64,000 bases of DNA from the NCBI RefSeq assembly GCF_001422205.1, contig NZ_LMMJ01000009.1:1-64000 (forward strand), given 5' to 3'. The stretch's first letter is position 1. Every line of letters starts with the position of its first letter. The notes below the pieces were generated by a model. It was not told the DNA's origin and searched no databases. It was given only the letters and a program-made list of their open reading frames with translations. Shown piece after piece: positions 28,115 through 36,077 of the stretch. The stretch is from Curtobacterium sp. Leaf261. GTDB taxonomy: Bacteria > Actinomycetota > Actinomycetes > Actinomycetales > Microbacteriaceae. A program made the translations under genes and the position numbers.

Positions 28115-28908
28115 CGCATGGCTCCTGCCGGGTCTTGTCCGTAGACGTTCTGGTAGCGGTCGAACAGTCGGTCGATGTCGGCCTGGGGAATCGGGACGGG
28201 CTCACCGAGCTGCCGCGAGATGTGCACCGTCCGGGCGACGTCCTCGGTCATCACGGCGGCCTTGACGGCGTCCTTGGCGTCCTTGCCGATCGTGAACACG
28301 CCGTGGTTCTGCATGAGCACCGCTCGGGAGCGGTGCCCGGTGAGGGTCGCCACGACGCCGCGGCCGATCGAGTCGTCGCCGATGATCGCGAACGGGCCGA
28401 CCGGGATCGGACCGCCGAACTCGTCCGCCATCGCGGTGATGACGCACGGGATCGCCTCGGCGCGTGCGGCCCAGGCCGTGGCGTACGTGGAATGGGTGTG
28501 CACGACGCCGCCGACCTCGGGCATCTCGCGGTAGACGTGGGCGTGGGCGGCGGTGTCGCTCGACGGACCGTGCGCGTTGCCCCAGCCGTCGACCGGGACG
28601 CCGTCGAGGTCGCAGACGACCTGGTTCCCGGGGGTGAGGTCGTCGTAGGACACCCCCGACGGCTTGATCACGAAGAGGTCGGCACCCGGCACCCGGCCGG
28701 AGACGTTGCCGCCGGTCCAGACGACGAGGCCGTTCCGGACGAGCTCGGCGTGCAGGGCGGCGACGTCGGCGCGGGTGGCCGCGACGGCGTCGCGGAGCGC
28801 GGCGGTGCTGTCCGGCGTCGCGGTGCTGTCCGGCGTCGCGGTGCTGTCCGGCGTCGCGGTGCTGTCCGGCGTCGTCTCGGACTGGAGGGACGGGTCGGCG
28901 GGGCTCAT
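28111..28908 (-). CDS. araD: L-ribulose-5-phosphate 4-epimerase
   Basis: Epimerises L-ribulose 5-phosphate to D-xylulose 5-phosphate, class II aldolase fold with zinc. 265 residues against about 230 usual. The core begins near residue 38; GGNVSGR, the SGV(S/T)YDDLTP block, and the metal-binding HAHVY, HTHSTYA and late QNHGVF histidines are present. The extra N-terminus is built from DNA repeats: a PSLQS segment from a family A half-palindrome followed by four copies of a six-residue unit. Overlaps araB by ATGA upstream (28905-28908) and araA downstream. Confidence 0.94.
   Translation of the reverse strand: MSPADPSLQSETTPDSTATPDSTATPDSTATPDSTAALRDAVAATRADVAALHAELVRNGLVVWTGGNVSGRVPGADLFVIKPSGVSYDDLTPGNQVVCDLDGVPVDGWGNAHGPSSDTAAHAHVYREMPEVGGVVHTHSTYATAWAARAEAIPCVITAMADEFGGPIPVGPFAIIGDDSIGRGVVATLTGHRSRAVLMQNHGVFTIGKDAKDAVKAAVMTEDVARTVHISRQLGEPVPIPQADIDRLFDRYQNVYGQDPAGAMR
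28802..28893. repeat. Repeat-derived N-terminus of AraD
   Basis: Four exact copies of an 18-bp unit GCGGTGCTGTCCGGCGTC (28802-28873), then GGACTGGAGGGACGG (28879-28893), identical to one arm of the family A palindrome. All in frame in araD. Confidence 0.88.
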
Positions 28909-30545
28909 TCGGTCACCTTTTCCTGTGGTCGGGTGGAGTCGGGTCCTGCGGGCGTGGCTGCCGCCGCGGCGGCCTGGAGCGGCAGCGCGCGACGGTACCG
29001 ATCGAGGTAGGCCGCGAACCCCGCGAGGTCGTCGGCGTCGGGCCGGGCCACCGACACATCGGCGTCGACGAACACGCGCGTGTCGAGGTACTCGGTGAGC
29101 GAATGCTCCCCCGCGGTGTCGAGGTACGCGGCGAGCACGGCGGCTCCCCACGCGCCGCCCTCCCCGGCGGTCTCCCCGACGGCCACGGGCACGCGGAGCG
29201 CCGCGGCGAGCAGCTGCTGGGCGGCGCCGGGGGTCCGGAACAGCCCGCCGTGCGCGAACAGCTGGTCGACCGCGACCCGCTCCTCGGCGAGTACCTCCAT
29301 GCCGATGCTCAGCGTCGCGAACGCCGCGTACACCTCGGCGCGGACGAGGTTCCCGAGCGTGAACCGGCTCGACGGTGGTCGGACGAGGAGCGGCCGCCCC
29401 TCCTCGACACCGGTCACCGGCTCGCCGGACAGGTAGTTGGAGGCGAGCAGTCCACCCGCGTCGGTGTCGCTCGCGAGGGCTTCGGTGAGCATCGTCGCGT
29501 ACACGGCGTCCGCGTCCATCCGTGTGCCCGCGGCCTCGGCGAACCGCCCGAAGACCCGCGCCCACGCGGCCAGCTCGCTCGCGCCGTTGTTGCAGTGCAC
29601 CATCGCGACGGCGTCACCCGCGGGGGTGGTGACGATGTCGAGCTCGGCGTGCACCGTCGACAGCGGGTGCTCCAGGACGACCATCGCGAAGATGCTCGTG
29701 CCGACACTGACGTTCCCGGTCCGGGGCGCCACGGCGTTCGTCGCGACCATGCCCGTCCCGGCGTCACCCTCCGGCGGGCAGAACGGGATGCCGGGGCGCA
29801 GCGATCCCGACGGGTCGAGGCGCGCGGCCCCGTCCTCGGTCAGCCGGCCGGCCTCCTGCCCCGCGACGAGGACGTCCGGCAGCACGTTCCGGACGTCGAG
29901 CGACGGAGCATGCTCGGCGACCATGGCCTGCGTCGTCGCGAGCATCGCCCGGTCGTAGTCGTGCGTCGCCGGGTCGATCGGGAACACGCCGGACGCGTCA
30001 CCGACCCCGAGGACGTCCGTGCCGGTCAACTGCTCGTGCACGTAGCCGGCGAGCGTGGTGACGCGGGCGATGCGTCCGACGTGCTCCTCGCCGTCGAGCA
30101 CGGCCTGGTACAGGTGCGCGATCGACCACCGGAGCGGCACGGCGAAGTCGAGCGCCTCGCCGAGCGCCGCCGAGGCCGCACCGGTCGAGGTGTTCCGCCA
30201 CGTCCGGAACGGCACGAGCAGCTCGCCGTCCGCGTCGAAGGCCAGGTAGCCGTGCATCATCGCCGACACCCCGATCGCCCGGAACCGCTCGGGGGTGGTG
30301 CCGTGGCGCTGCCGGGTGTCGGCGACGAGGTCGGCGTAGCAGGCGCGGAGGCCGTCCCACACGGCATCGATCGGGTACGTCCAGCGCCCGTCCACGAGTT
30401 CGTTCTCCCACTCGTGGCTGCCGGAGGCCAGGGTCTGCAGGTCCTCGTCGAGGAGGACCGCCTTGATGCGAGTCGACCCCAGTTCGATGCCGAGTGTCGC
30501 ACGACCGGCCCGGATCTGTTCAGCGCGATGGTTGGTGTCGGACAT
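28905..30545 (-). CDS. araB: FGGY-family carbohydrate kinase, probable L-ribulokinase
   Basis: 546 residues; phosphorylates a sugar, expected to be L-ribulose from context. FGGY features: LGIELGSTRIKAVLLD (ATP-binding start), the SAMMHGYLAFD region, GTSIFAM, and the C-terminal LFAHGGLFRTPGAAQQLLA and GEGGAWGAAVLAAYL. It is the araBD-type kinase associated with AraD and AraA here rather than an E. coli-like AraB, so a xylulokinase-like range is possible. Ala-rich C-terminal tail. ATG at 30545 with GAGGAG upstream; a perfect operator palindrome lies 40 bp upstream. Confidence 0.88.
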   Translation of the reverse strand: MSDTNHRAEQIRAGRATLGIELGSTRIKAVLLDEDLQTLASGSHEWENELVDGRWTYPIDAVWDGLRACYADLVADTRQRHGTTPERFRAIGVSAMMHGYLAFDADGELLVPFRTWRNTSTGAASAALGEALDFAVPLRWSIAHLYQAVLDGEEHVGRIARVTTLAGYVHEQLTGTDVLGVGDASGVFPIDPATHDYDRAMLATTQAMVAEHAPSLDVRNVLPDVLVAGQEAGRLTEDGAARLDPSGSLRPGIPFCPPEGDAGTGMVATNAVAPRTGNVSVGTSIFAMVVLEHPLSTVHAELDIVTTPAGDAVAMVHCNNGASELAAWARVFGRFAEAAGTRMDADAVYATMLTEALASDTDAGGLLASNYLSGEPVTGVEEGRPLLVRPPSSRFTLGNLVRAEVYAAFATLSIGMEVLAEERVAVDQLFAHGGLFRTPGAAQQLLAAALRVPVAVGETAGEGGAWGAAVLAAYLDTAGEHSLTEYLDTRVFVDADVSVARPDADDLAGFAAYLDRYRRALPLQAAAAAATPAGPDSTRPQEKVTE

Positions 30546-30584
30546 GCGTGCTCCTCGTCGTCGATGACGTGGACATGGTGTCAT

Positions 30585-30596
30585 GTGAGCGCTCAC
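30585..30596. promoter_or_regulatory. LacI-type operator upstream of araBDA
   Basis: Perfect 12-bp palindrome GTGAGCGCTCAC with a central CG, the hallmark of LacI-family sites, 40 bp upstream of the araB ATG. The same sequence occurs at 34618-34629 and a one-base variant at 39461-39472. Confidence 0.75.
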
Positions 30597-30663
30597 TCTG
30601 ACAACCTCGACGCGCCCACGCGCCCCCGCGCCCCCGCGATCGACCCGCGATCGACCCGCGATC

Positions 30664-31932
30664 CTACGGGGTGCCGAACGTCCAGAGCACTGGACAGAGG
30701 ACGAACTGCGCGACCACCGCGACGCCGAGCACGACCCCGAAGCGCGTCCTCGTCGCGGTGACGAGCGGGTGTCCGGAGATCGGCGCGAGCGGCATGAGCA
30801 GTCGGAGCGTGCTCGTCTGCGGCAGGAACACCGCGAGGAGGTAGACGACGTACGCGACGCAGTAGGCACCGAACGGGAGCCCGAGCCGACGTGTCCCGCG
30901 GACGGCCAGCACGGCGACCACCAGGACCACCACCCCGACCGCGACCACACCGATCCAGTCGAACTGCCGGTCCGCCTGTCGGAACGCCGCGGCGAACGGC
31001 ACGAACCGCTCCCCCGCCGCGAACCTCCACCACGCCATCTCGGTGTCGACGTAGGCCGACGGACGCCCGGTCGCGATCCCGGCGACGATCGGCCACGCGA
31101 CGCCGGCGGCCGCCCCGAGGAGTCCCGTGACCACCATCGTCACCGCCTCCGGCCACCGGACCCGCCGCTGCACGAGCCGCACGACGAGCACGACGGCGAG
31201 CGCCGCCGGGAGTGCCACGGCGCCGGGGCGGGTGAACGACGCGAGGACCACGACGGCGAGCAGCAGCCAGTACCGGCGACGGAGCAGGAACAGCACACCG
31301 AGCGCCATGAGCGCCAGGAAGGTCGACTCGGCGTAGGCCACCTGGAACAGGAACGCGAGCGGGGCGAACGCGATGAGCACGGCGCCCCGTCCCGCAGCCA
31401 CGTCCCCGAACACCCGGCGCATCACGGCGTGGCACGCGACGACGGCGCCGAACCCCGCGACGACGCTGACACCGATGGCGGCGCCGTCGAACGGGATGCC
31501 GATCGCCATCAGGGCCCGACAGATCATCGGGTACACGGGCAGGAACGCCCACGCGTTCTGGGTGACGGCACCGTCCGGTCCGATCGGCAGCGCGAGCGGG
31601 TAGCCGGTCTCGGCGATCTGGCGGTAGTACCCGCCGTCCCAGGTCGTCATGAAGCCGAGGAACCCCTGGTCGAGGCGCAGGATCGGCGCGTGTCCGACTC
31701 GGAGCCCGACGAGGTACGCGACGCCGAGCGCGGCGAGCGACACGATCCGCCCGGCGAGGTACACGATTGCGAGCCGCAGCAGGAGTGACCGGAGGAGCAG
31801 GGACCGCAGTGGCGCGATGCGCCGGAGGAGCGTGGATCGCCCGAGCACGGCGGACCGGCCGTCCGGAGCCGGGCGCGGGTCGTCGGCATCGGGACCGGGG
31901 GTCGGGCTGTCAGCAGCCTCGCTCGTGCGCAT
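30664..31932 (-). CDS. Multispanning membrane protein, PIG-V-like mannosyltransferase
   Basis: 422 residues with a ~35-residue hydrophilic N-terminus, then about 8-10 transmembrane helices. TTWDGGYYRQIAETGYP just after the first helix is the signature of the PIG-V/GT-C-like actinobacterial family, where the WDG loop carries the catalytic Asp. These act on lipid-linked sugars at the outer face of the membrane. It starts 16 nt after the LacI gene stop, so it is probably co-transcribed with that regulator, an unexpected partner in a sugar-uptake island. Confidence 0.78.
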   Translation of the reverse strand: MRTSEAADSPTPGPDADDPRPAPDGRSAVLGRSTLLRRIAPLRSLLLRSLLLRLAIVYLAGRIVSLAALGVAYLVGLRVGHAPILRLDQGFLGFMTTWDGGYYRQIAETGYPLALPIGPDGAVTQNAWAFLPVYPMICRALMAIGIPFDGAAIGVSVVAGFGAVVACHAVMRRVFGDVAAGRGAVLIAFAPLAFLFQVAYAESTFLALMALGVLFLLRRRYWLLLAVVVLASFTRPGAVALPAALAVVLVVRLVQRRVRWPEAVTMVVTGLLGAAAGVAWPIVAGIATGRPSAYVDTEMAWWRFAAGERFVPFAAAFRQADRQFDWIGVVAVGVVVLVVAVLAVRGTRRLGLPFGAYCVAYVVYLLAVFLPQTSTLRLLMPLAPISGHPLVTATRTRFGVVLGVAVVAQFVLCPVLWTFGTP

Positions 31933-31948
31933 CGATCGCCGGTCCGCC

Positions 31949-32962
31949 CTACGCCGAGGCCCGCACGACGAGCGTCGGCTGCAGCACGGTGTCGTCCGGC
32001 GGGGTGCCCGCGAGCATGCCGTCCAGCACCGCGAGGACCCGGCCGCCGAGCGCCTCGAAGTCCTGCCGCACGGTCGTCAGCGCGGGCGTGAAGTACGCCG
32101 CCTCCGGGATGTCGTCGAACCCCACGAGTGCGATGTCCTCGGGGACGGACACGCCACGTCCGGCGAACGCCGACAGCACGCCGAGCGCCATCTGGTCGTT
32201 CCCGCAGAACAGTGCATCCACGCTCCCCGGGTCGAGCGACGACGCCGCGGCGAAGCCGCTCCCCGGGGTCCAGTCACCCTCGATGACGACGGGCTCGAGC
32301 CCTGCCGCGCGCATCGCATCGAGGTACCCGTCGCGACGGAGCGCCGCCTCCTGCGACACCAGCGGTCCCGCGAGGTGCACGATCCGGCGTCGTCCGATCC
32401 CCAGGAGGTGCTCGACCGCGAGCGTGGCGCCCCGGACCTGGTCGATCGCCACCGCGGTGCCGGCACCGGGCTGCCCCGGGAGGCCGTTCGCGGTGAGGAG
32501 CGGCACCGGCACAGGGACGGGCAGCGCGTCGAGGGCGGCGAGGGCCGAGGTGTCCGCGGCGACGAGCACGATCGCGGCGACGTCCTGGCTGAGGAGCGTC
32601 TCCACGGCCTCGCGCATCGAGTCCGGCTGCGGGTCGTCGAGCGCCGCCATGAGCACGTGGTAGCCGGCCCGTCGTGCCGCCTGGTTGAACCCGAGCCCGG
32701 TGCTCATCGGCCCGTGCAGGGTGCCACCGGTCGTCACCAGCCCGAGTGCACGGTTCGTGCGGCTGGCGAGAGCACGGGCGGCGGCGCGGGGCCGGTACCC
32801 GAGGGCGACGACCGCCGCGTCGACCTTCTCGCGCATCCCCGGTCGGACGGTCGGGTCGTCGTTGATCACGCGGGAGACGGTCTGGTGCGACACGCCGGCA
32901 CGCTCGGCGACGTCGAAGATCGTCGGAGCGCGGCCTGCGCGCCGATCCGGGGATGCTGGCAC
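31949..32962 (-). CDS. LacI-family transcriptional regulator 1
   Basis: 337 residues from GTG at 32962. N-terminal helix-turn-helix TIFDVAERAGVSHQTVSRVIN (about 14-34) with the hinge helix PRAAARALASR, then a periplasmic-binding-protein-like effector domain that includes DALFCGNDQMALG and VPEDIALVGFDDIPEA. Likely senses a pentose or arabino-oligosaccharide and binds one of the two operator types in this island. Start chosen because TACGGT lies 6 nt upstream of the GTG, a leaderless pattern. Confidence 0.9.
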   Translation of the reverse strand: MPASPDRRAGRAPTIFDVAERAGVSHQTVSRVINDDPTVRPGMREKVDAAVVALGYRPRAAARALASRTNRALGLVTTGGTLHGPMSTGLGFNQAARRAGYHVLMAALDDPQPDSMREAVETLLSQDVAAIVLVAADTSALAALDALPVPVPVPLLTANGLPGQPGAGTAVAIDQVRGATLAVEHLLGIGRRRIVHLAGPLVSQEAALRRDGYLDAMRAAGLEPVVIEGDWTPGSGFAAASSLDPGSVDALFCGNDQMALGVLSAFAGRGVSVPEDIALVGFDDIPEAAYFTPALTTVRQDFEALGGRVLAVLDGMLAGTPPDDTVLQPTLVVRASA

Positions 32963-32968
32963 CCCTGA

Positions 32969-32974
32969 ACCGTA
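32969..32974 (-). promoter_or_regulatory. -10 element, probable leaderless promoter
   Basis: TACGGT on the minus strand, 6 nt upstream of the GTG of LacI regulator 1. Confidence 0.4.
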
Positions 32975-33063
32975 TCGCCCACCGCCAGCAGATCCGCGCA
33001 GTGCGAGCCCACCGAGCCGCACCGGTGTCCCGAACCGGTCCGGCAGGACCCGCACTCCCGCAC

Positions 33064-33116
33064 CACGGACGGGAGGCGCGGTGCGAGTCGGACTCGCACC
33101 GTGCCTCCCGTCCGTG
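33064..33116. terminator. Family A palindrome
   Basis: CACGGACGGGAGGCGCGGTG starts the left arm (33064-33087); the right arm (33093-33116) complements it with one mismatch, loop TCGGA. 24-bp stem in the gap between the flavoenzyme gene and LacI regulator 1. Confidence 0.65.
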
Positions 33117-33139
33117 GTCGCGCCCGGCAGGTCCTGCCC

Positions 33140-33190
33140 CAGGGAGCGTCAACGCACCGAGGGAGTCCCTGGCACAGTTGACGCTCCCTG
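33140..33190 (-). terminator. Hairpin behind the flavoenzyme gene
   Basis: 14-bp arms CAGGGAGCGTCAAC (33140-33153) and GTTGACGCTCCCTG (33177-33190) with a 23-nt loop that holds a smaller GGGAGTCCCT-like stem. 18 nt past the stop at 33209. Confidence 0.6.
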
Positions 33191-33208
33191 TGACAGAACC
33201 GATGCCGG

Positions 33209-34519
33209 TCAGCCGAGCAGGTCCCGGAGGAACGCGTTCCGGAACCGCCCGCCCGGGTCGACCCGGTCGGCGACCGCGGTGAAGTCCGCGAGCTTCGGGT
33301 AGACCTCGTGCAGTCGTCCGGACGTCATCGACGTCACCTTGCCCCAGTGCGGCCGGGCATCGAACGGGGCGAGTGCCTCGTCGATGAGCGGCAGCACCGC
33401 CGCCACGCCCTCGGTGTCCCGGCGGAAGGTGAAGTGGAACGCCACGGAGTCCCGCCCGCTGCTCGGGGCGAGCCACGCGGTGTCGGCGGCGATGCGCCGG
33501 ATCTCGGACACGAAGAGCACCGGGGCGAGCCGGTCGGCGATCGCGCGGAGTGCGTGGATCGCCGGCACGGCGTCGGCCACCGGGAGCAGGTACTCACACT
33601 GGATCTCGGCGCCGTTGCTCGGGGTGAACGACGACCGGAAGTGCGGGAGTCGCTCGAACCAGGGTCCGGGGACGCCGCCCTGTTCGGTGACACCGGCAGC
33701 CTCGGAGCCCGGGACGGGGTGGAGCGGGCTGGTGGACGGCCGGGCACCGAGGGCCTCGAGGTCGACCACGGGGTCGTCCCGGTCCGTCCGGCGCTTCGTC
33801 CAGACCTGCCGGATGCCGTCGTCGGTGAACCCGGTGAACATGCTGACGCTGTAGCCGGCCGACATGATGTCCTCGAACCCGGCGTCCACGGCGTCCCACG
33901 AGAGCCCGGTGTGGATGGTCTGCGCGACCTCGAAGCTCGGTTCGACGGCCAGGTGCACGGCGGTCACGATGCCGAGCGCACCGATGCCGACGCGGTGGGC
34001 GTCGAGCTCGTCCGAGGGACCGGCCGAACCGTCTCGCTCGGCGTGACCGCCCGCGGTGTCGCCGACCACGTCGAGGGTGCCGTCCGCGCGGACGATCTCG
34101 AGCCCGACGACGCTCGACGCGAGCGACGGGTTCCGGACTCCGGACCCGTGGGTGCCGGTCTGCACGGCGCCGGCGACGGAGATGTGCGGCAGCGACGCGA
34201 GGTTCGGCAGTGCGTACCCCGCGGCGTCGAGGGCGGCTGCCACCCGGGCGTGGGTGAGGCCGGCGGCCACGCGAGCGACCGAGCGCTCGCCGTCGACGTC
34301 GACCGTGCCGGGCATCCGGGCCAGCGAGACCTGCACGGCGTCGGTGTCCGCGATCCGGTTGAACGAGTGTCGCGACCCGAGTGCGGTCACCTGGGGGTGG
34401 GCCGTGACCGCCGCGCGCAGCTCGTCGACGCTCGTCGGTTCGAGCAGCTCGCGCGCCGCGTACTCGACGTTGCCGGCCCAGTTTGTCCCGACGGTACCGG
34501 GTGTCTCGGTCGTGGTCAT
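33209..34519 (-). CDS. FAD-linked alditol oxidase/aldonolactone oxidase-like enzyme
   Basis: 436 residues from ATG at 34519 with AAGGAGCGG upstream. VAO/PCMH-type FAD domain; His51 in GSRHSFN is the expected covalent FAD attachment site, as in Streptomyces AldO and gulono/arabinono-lactone oxidases. HISVAGAVQTGTHGSG and the C-terminal ALO domain with RPHWGK complete the match. The family oxidises xylitol, sorbitol or other polyols and produces H2O2. A LacI-type operator sits upstream, shared with LacI regulator 2. Substrate in this island is probably a C5 polyol or sugar (inference). Confidence 0.88.
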   Translation of the reverse strand: MTTTETPGTVGTNWAGNVEYAARELLEPTSVDELRAAVTAHPQVTALGSRHSFNRIADTDAVQVSLARMPGTVDVDGERSVARVAAGLTHARVAAALDAAGYALPNLASLPHISVAGAVQTGTHGSGVRNPSLASSVVGLEIVRADGTLDVVGDTAGGHAERDGSAGPSDELDAHRVGIGALGIVTAVHLAVEPSFEVAQTIHTGLSWDAVDAGFEDIMSAGYSVSMFTGFTDDGIRQVWTKRRTDRDDPVVDLEALGARPSTSPLHPVPGSEAAGVTEQGGVPGPWFERLPHFRSSFTPSNGAEIQCEYLLPVADAVPAIHALRAIADRLAPVLFVSEIRRIAADTAWLAPSSGRDSVAFHFTFRRDTEGVAAVLPLIDEALAPFDARPHWGKVTSMTSGRLHEVYPKLADFTAVADRVDPGGRFRNAFLRDLLG

Positions 34520-34617
34520 GATGATGTCCGCTCCTTCGCGGTCACGGTGCGCCGCCGGCCCCTGTGGCCCGCCGCCGAGCGCTGCGGCCCCGCCGTCCGT
34601 CGTGGTCGGACGCGGGA

Positions 34618-34629
34618 GTGAGCGCTCAC
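34618..34629. promoter_or_regulatory. LacI-type operator between flavoenzyme and LacI regulator 2
   Basis: Perfect GTGAGCGCTCAC palindrome, 99 bp upstream of the flavoenzyme ATG and 60 bp upstream of the divergent lacI gene. Placed to control both. Confidence 0.75.
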
Positions 34630-34674
34630 CTCGATCCGACACTAGCGCGCCCGGCTGACGGACGCAGCCGCCGA

Positions 34675-34680
34675 TAAGCT
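34675..34680 (+). promoter_or_regulatory. -10 element, probable leaderless promoter
   Basis: TAAGCT, 8 nt before the ATG of LacI regulator 2; no ribosome site. Confidence 0.4.
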
Positions 34681-34688
34681 CGTTCCAC

Positions 34689-35705
34689 ATGCGCGCCACC
34701 GTGCGGGACGTGGCCACTCTCGCCGGGGTGTCCCCGAAGACCGTCTCCAACGTCATCAACGGTGTCGTCCCCGTGCGCCCGGCGACCCGGGAGCGGGTCG
34801 AGGCGGCGCTGCGGGAACTGGACTACGTGCCGAACCTCTCGGCGCGCGGACTCCGGAACGGCAGGACCGGCGTGATCGCCCTCGCCCTCCCCGACCTCGC
34901 CACGGCGTACTCCGCCGAGCTCGCGAAGGAGTTCGTCGAGGCCGCGCACGAGCGTGGCTGGGCGGTCCAGATCGAGCAGTCGGGCGCGAATGCCGAGCGC
35001 GAGCTCGAGCTGATCTCCCGCGCCAGGACGCATCTCGTCGACGGACTCGTGCTGAACCCGACGACCCTCGTGGGCAGCGGCGTGGAGGGCGACCACGGAC
35101 CCCTGCCGCCGACCGTGGTCATCGGTGAGGTCGAGCCCCGCGGCGTCGACCAGGTGCACGTCGACAGTCGTCGAGCCGCCCGCGAGATGACCGAGCACCT
35201 GCTCGAACTCGGACACCGGAGGATCGCGATCATCGGCGCCTCGGACGACGCTGTCTTCCGGAGTGCCACGAGCGAGCTCCGGCAGGCCGGCTACGAGGAC
35301 GCCCTCGCGGCCGCCGGCATCGCGGAGGACCCGGCGCTCTGCATCGCCGTCGCGGAGTGGGCCCCCGGACCTGCCGCGGCGGCGCTCGCGGAGCACCTCG
35401 ACCGCCACGAGGCCCCGGACGCGGTGTTCTGCTTCACCGACGCGATGGCGATCGGTGCCATGTCGGCCCTCGCGGGTCGGGGCCTCGACGTCCCCGGGGA
35501 CGTCTCGGTCGCGGGATTCGACGACATCCAGGGTGCGGCGTTCGTCGTGCCGGCGCTCACGAGCGTGTCGTTCGACAAGCGGGCGATCGCGCTCGCGGCC
35601 CTCACCGCGCTCGAGCGCCGGATCGAGGACGGCGCGGCCCCGCGCAAGGTCGCCATCATCCCCCACACCATCGTCACCCGGGCGAGCACCGCGCCGCGCG
35701 GCTGA
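34689..35705 (+). CDS. LacI-family transcriptional regulator 2
   Basis: 338 residues. Helix-turn-helix TVRDVATLAGVSPKTVSNVIN (about 4-24), hinge NLSARGLRNGRTG, then the effector domain with DAVFCFTDAMAIGAM and VPGDVSVAGFDDIQGA. Diverges from the flavoenzyme gene around a shared GTGAGCGCTCAC operator, so autoregulation and control of the oxidase are the simplest reading. The same operator upstream of araB and in the abf/ABC gap suggests it is the regulon's main repressor, but regulator 1 cannot be excluded. Confidence 0.9.
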   Translation: MRATVRDVATLAGVSPKTVSNVINGVVPVRPATRERVEAALRELDYVPNLSARGLRNGRTGVIALALPDLATAYSAELAKEFVEAAHERGWAVQIEQSGANAERELELISRARTHLVDGLVLNPTTLVGSGVEGDHGPLPPTVVIGEVEPRGVDQVHVDSRRAAREMTEHLLELGHRRIAIIGASDDAVFRSATSELRQAGYEDALAAAGIAEDPALCIAVAEWAPGPAAAALAEHLDRHEAPDAVFCFTDAMAIGAMSALAGRGLDVPGDVSVAGFDDIQGAAFVVPALTSVSFDKRAIALAALTALERRIEDGAAPRKVAIIPHTIVTRASTAPRG

Positions 35706-35762
35706 CGCGCACCCGCGCGGCCCGGCGCCGCGCGGCGCGGCGCGGCGCGGCGCGGCGCGGCG

Positions 35763-35977
35763 CGGACGTGCGTGTTCCGAACACCGCCGTCCGGCGTGAA
35801 CACGGGGACGCGGGTGTTCAGCGTGGACGCGCGTGTTCAGAACACCCGGTACCCGGGCACCACCACGACACGGCACGACCCGGATGGCGCGGCCCGGACG
35901 TGCGTGTTCCGAACACCGCCGTCCGGCGTGAACACGGGGACGCGGGTGTTCAGCGTGGACGCGCGTGTTCAGAACAC
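35763..35977. repeat. Family B: two identical 83-bp GTGTTC/GAACAC units
   Basis: Each unit has GTGTTC-C-GAACAC, then a short GCCGTCCGGCG stem, a GAACAC half-site, a GTGTTC half-site, and GTGTTC-A-GAACAC at the end. The copies at 35763-35845 and 35895-35977 are identical base for base. A diverged third copy with the same architecture lies at 51422-51497. Confidence 0.9.
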
Positions 35978-36002
35978 GACGCCGCGGGCGGCGCAGCGAC
36001 GA

Positions 36003-36046
36003 CGGACGGGAGGCACGGTGCCAGCTGGCACCGTGCCTCCCGTCCG
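36003..36046. terminator. Perfect 44-bp family A palindrome
   Basis: CGGACGGGAGGCACGGTGCC starts an arm (36003-36024) directly followed by its exact complement (36025-36046), no loop bases. Lies between convergent lacI and ABC permease genes. Confidence 0.75.
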
Positions 36047-36077
36047 CCGGATGGCTGCGTCCGCAGCCCCGTGCGCG

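Larger units (their letters stand above)
35706..36077. repeat. 372-bp convergent gap with three repeat types
   Basis: Starts with a GGCGC pentanucleotide microsatellite (about 35722-35764), then two exact copies of the 83-bp family B unit (35763-35845 and 35895-35977) separated by 49 bp, then a perfect family A palindrome (36003-36046). No gene. Confidence 0.85.

Noticed and set aside
35763..35977. LexA/SOS boxes
   Set aside because: GTGTTC-N-GAACAC differs from the actinobacterial SOS box (GAAC-N4-GTTC, with the half-sites in the opposite order), and the sites are in convergent 3' gaps rather than promoters.
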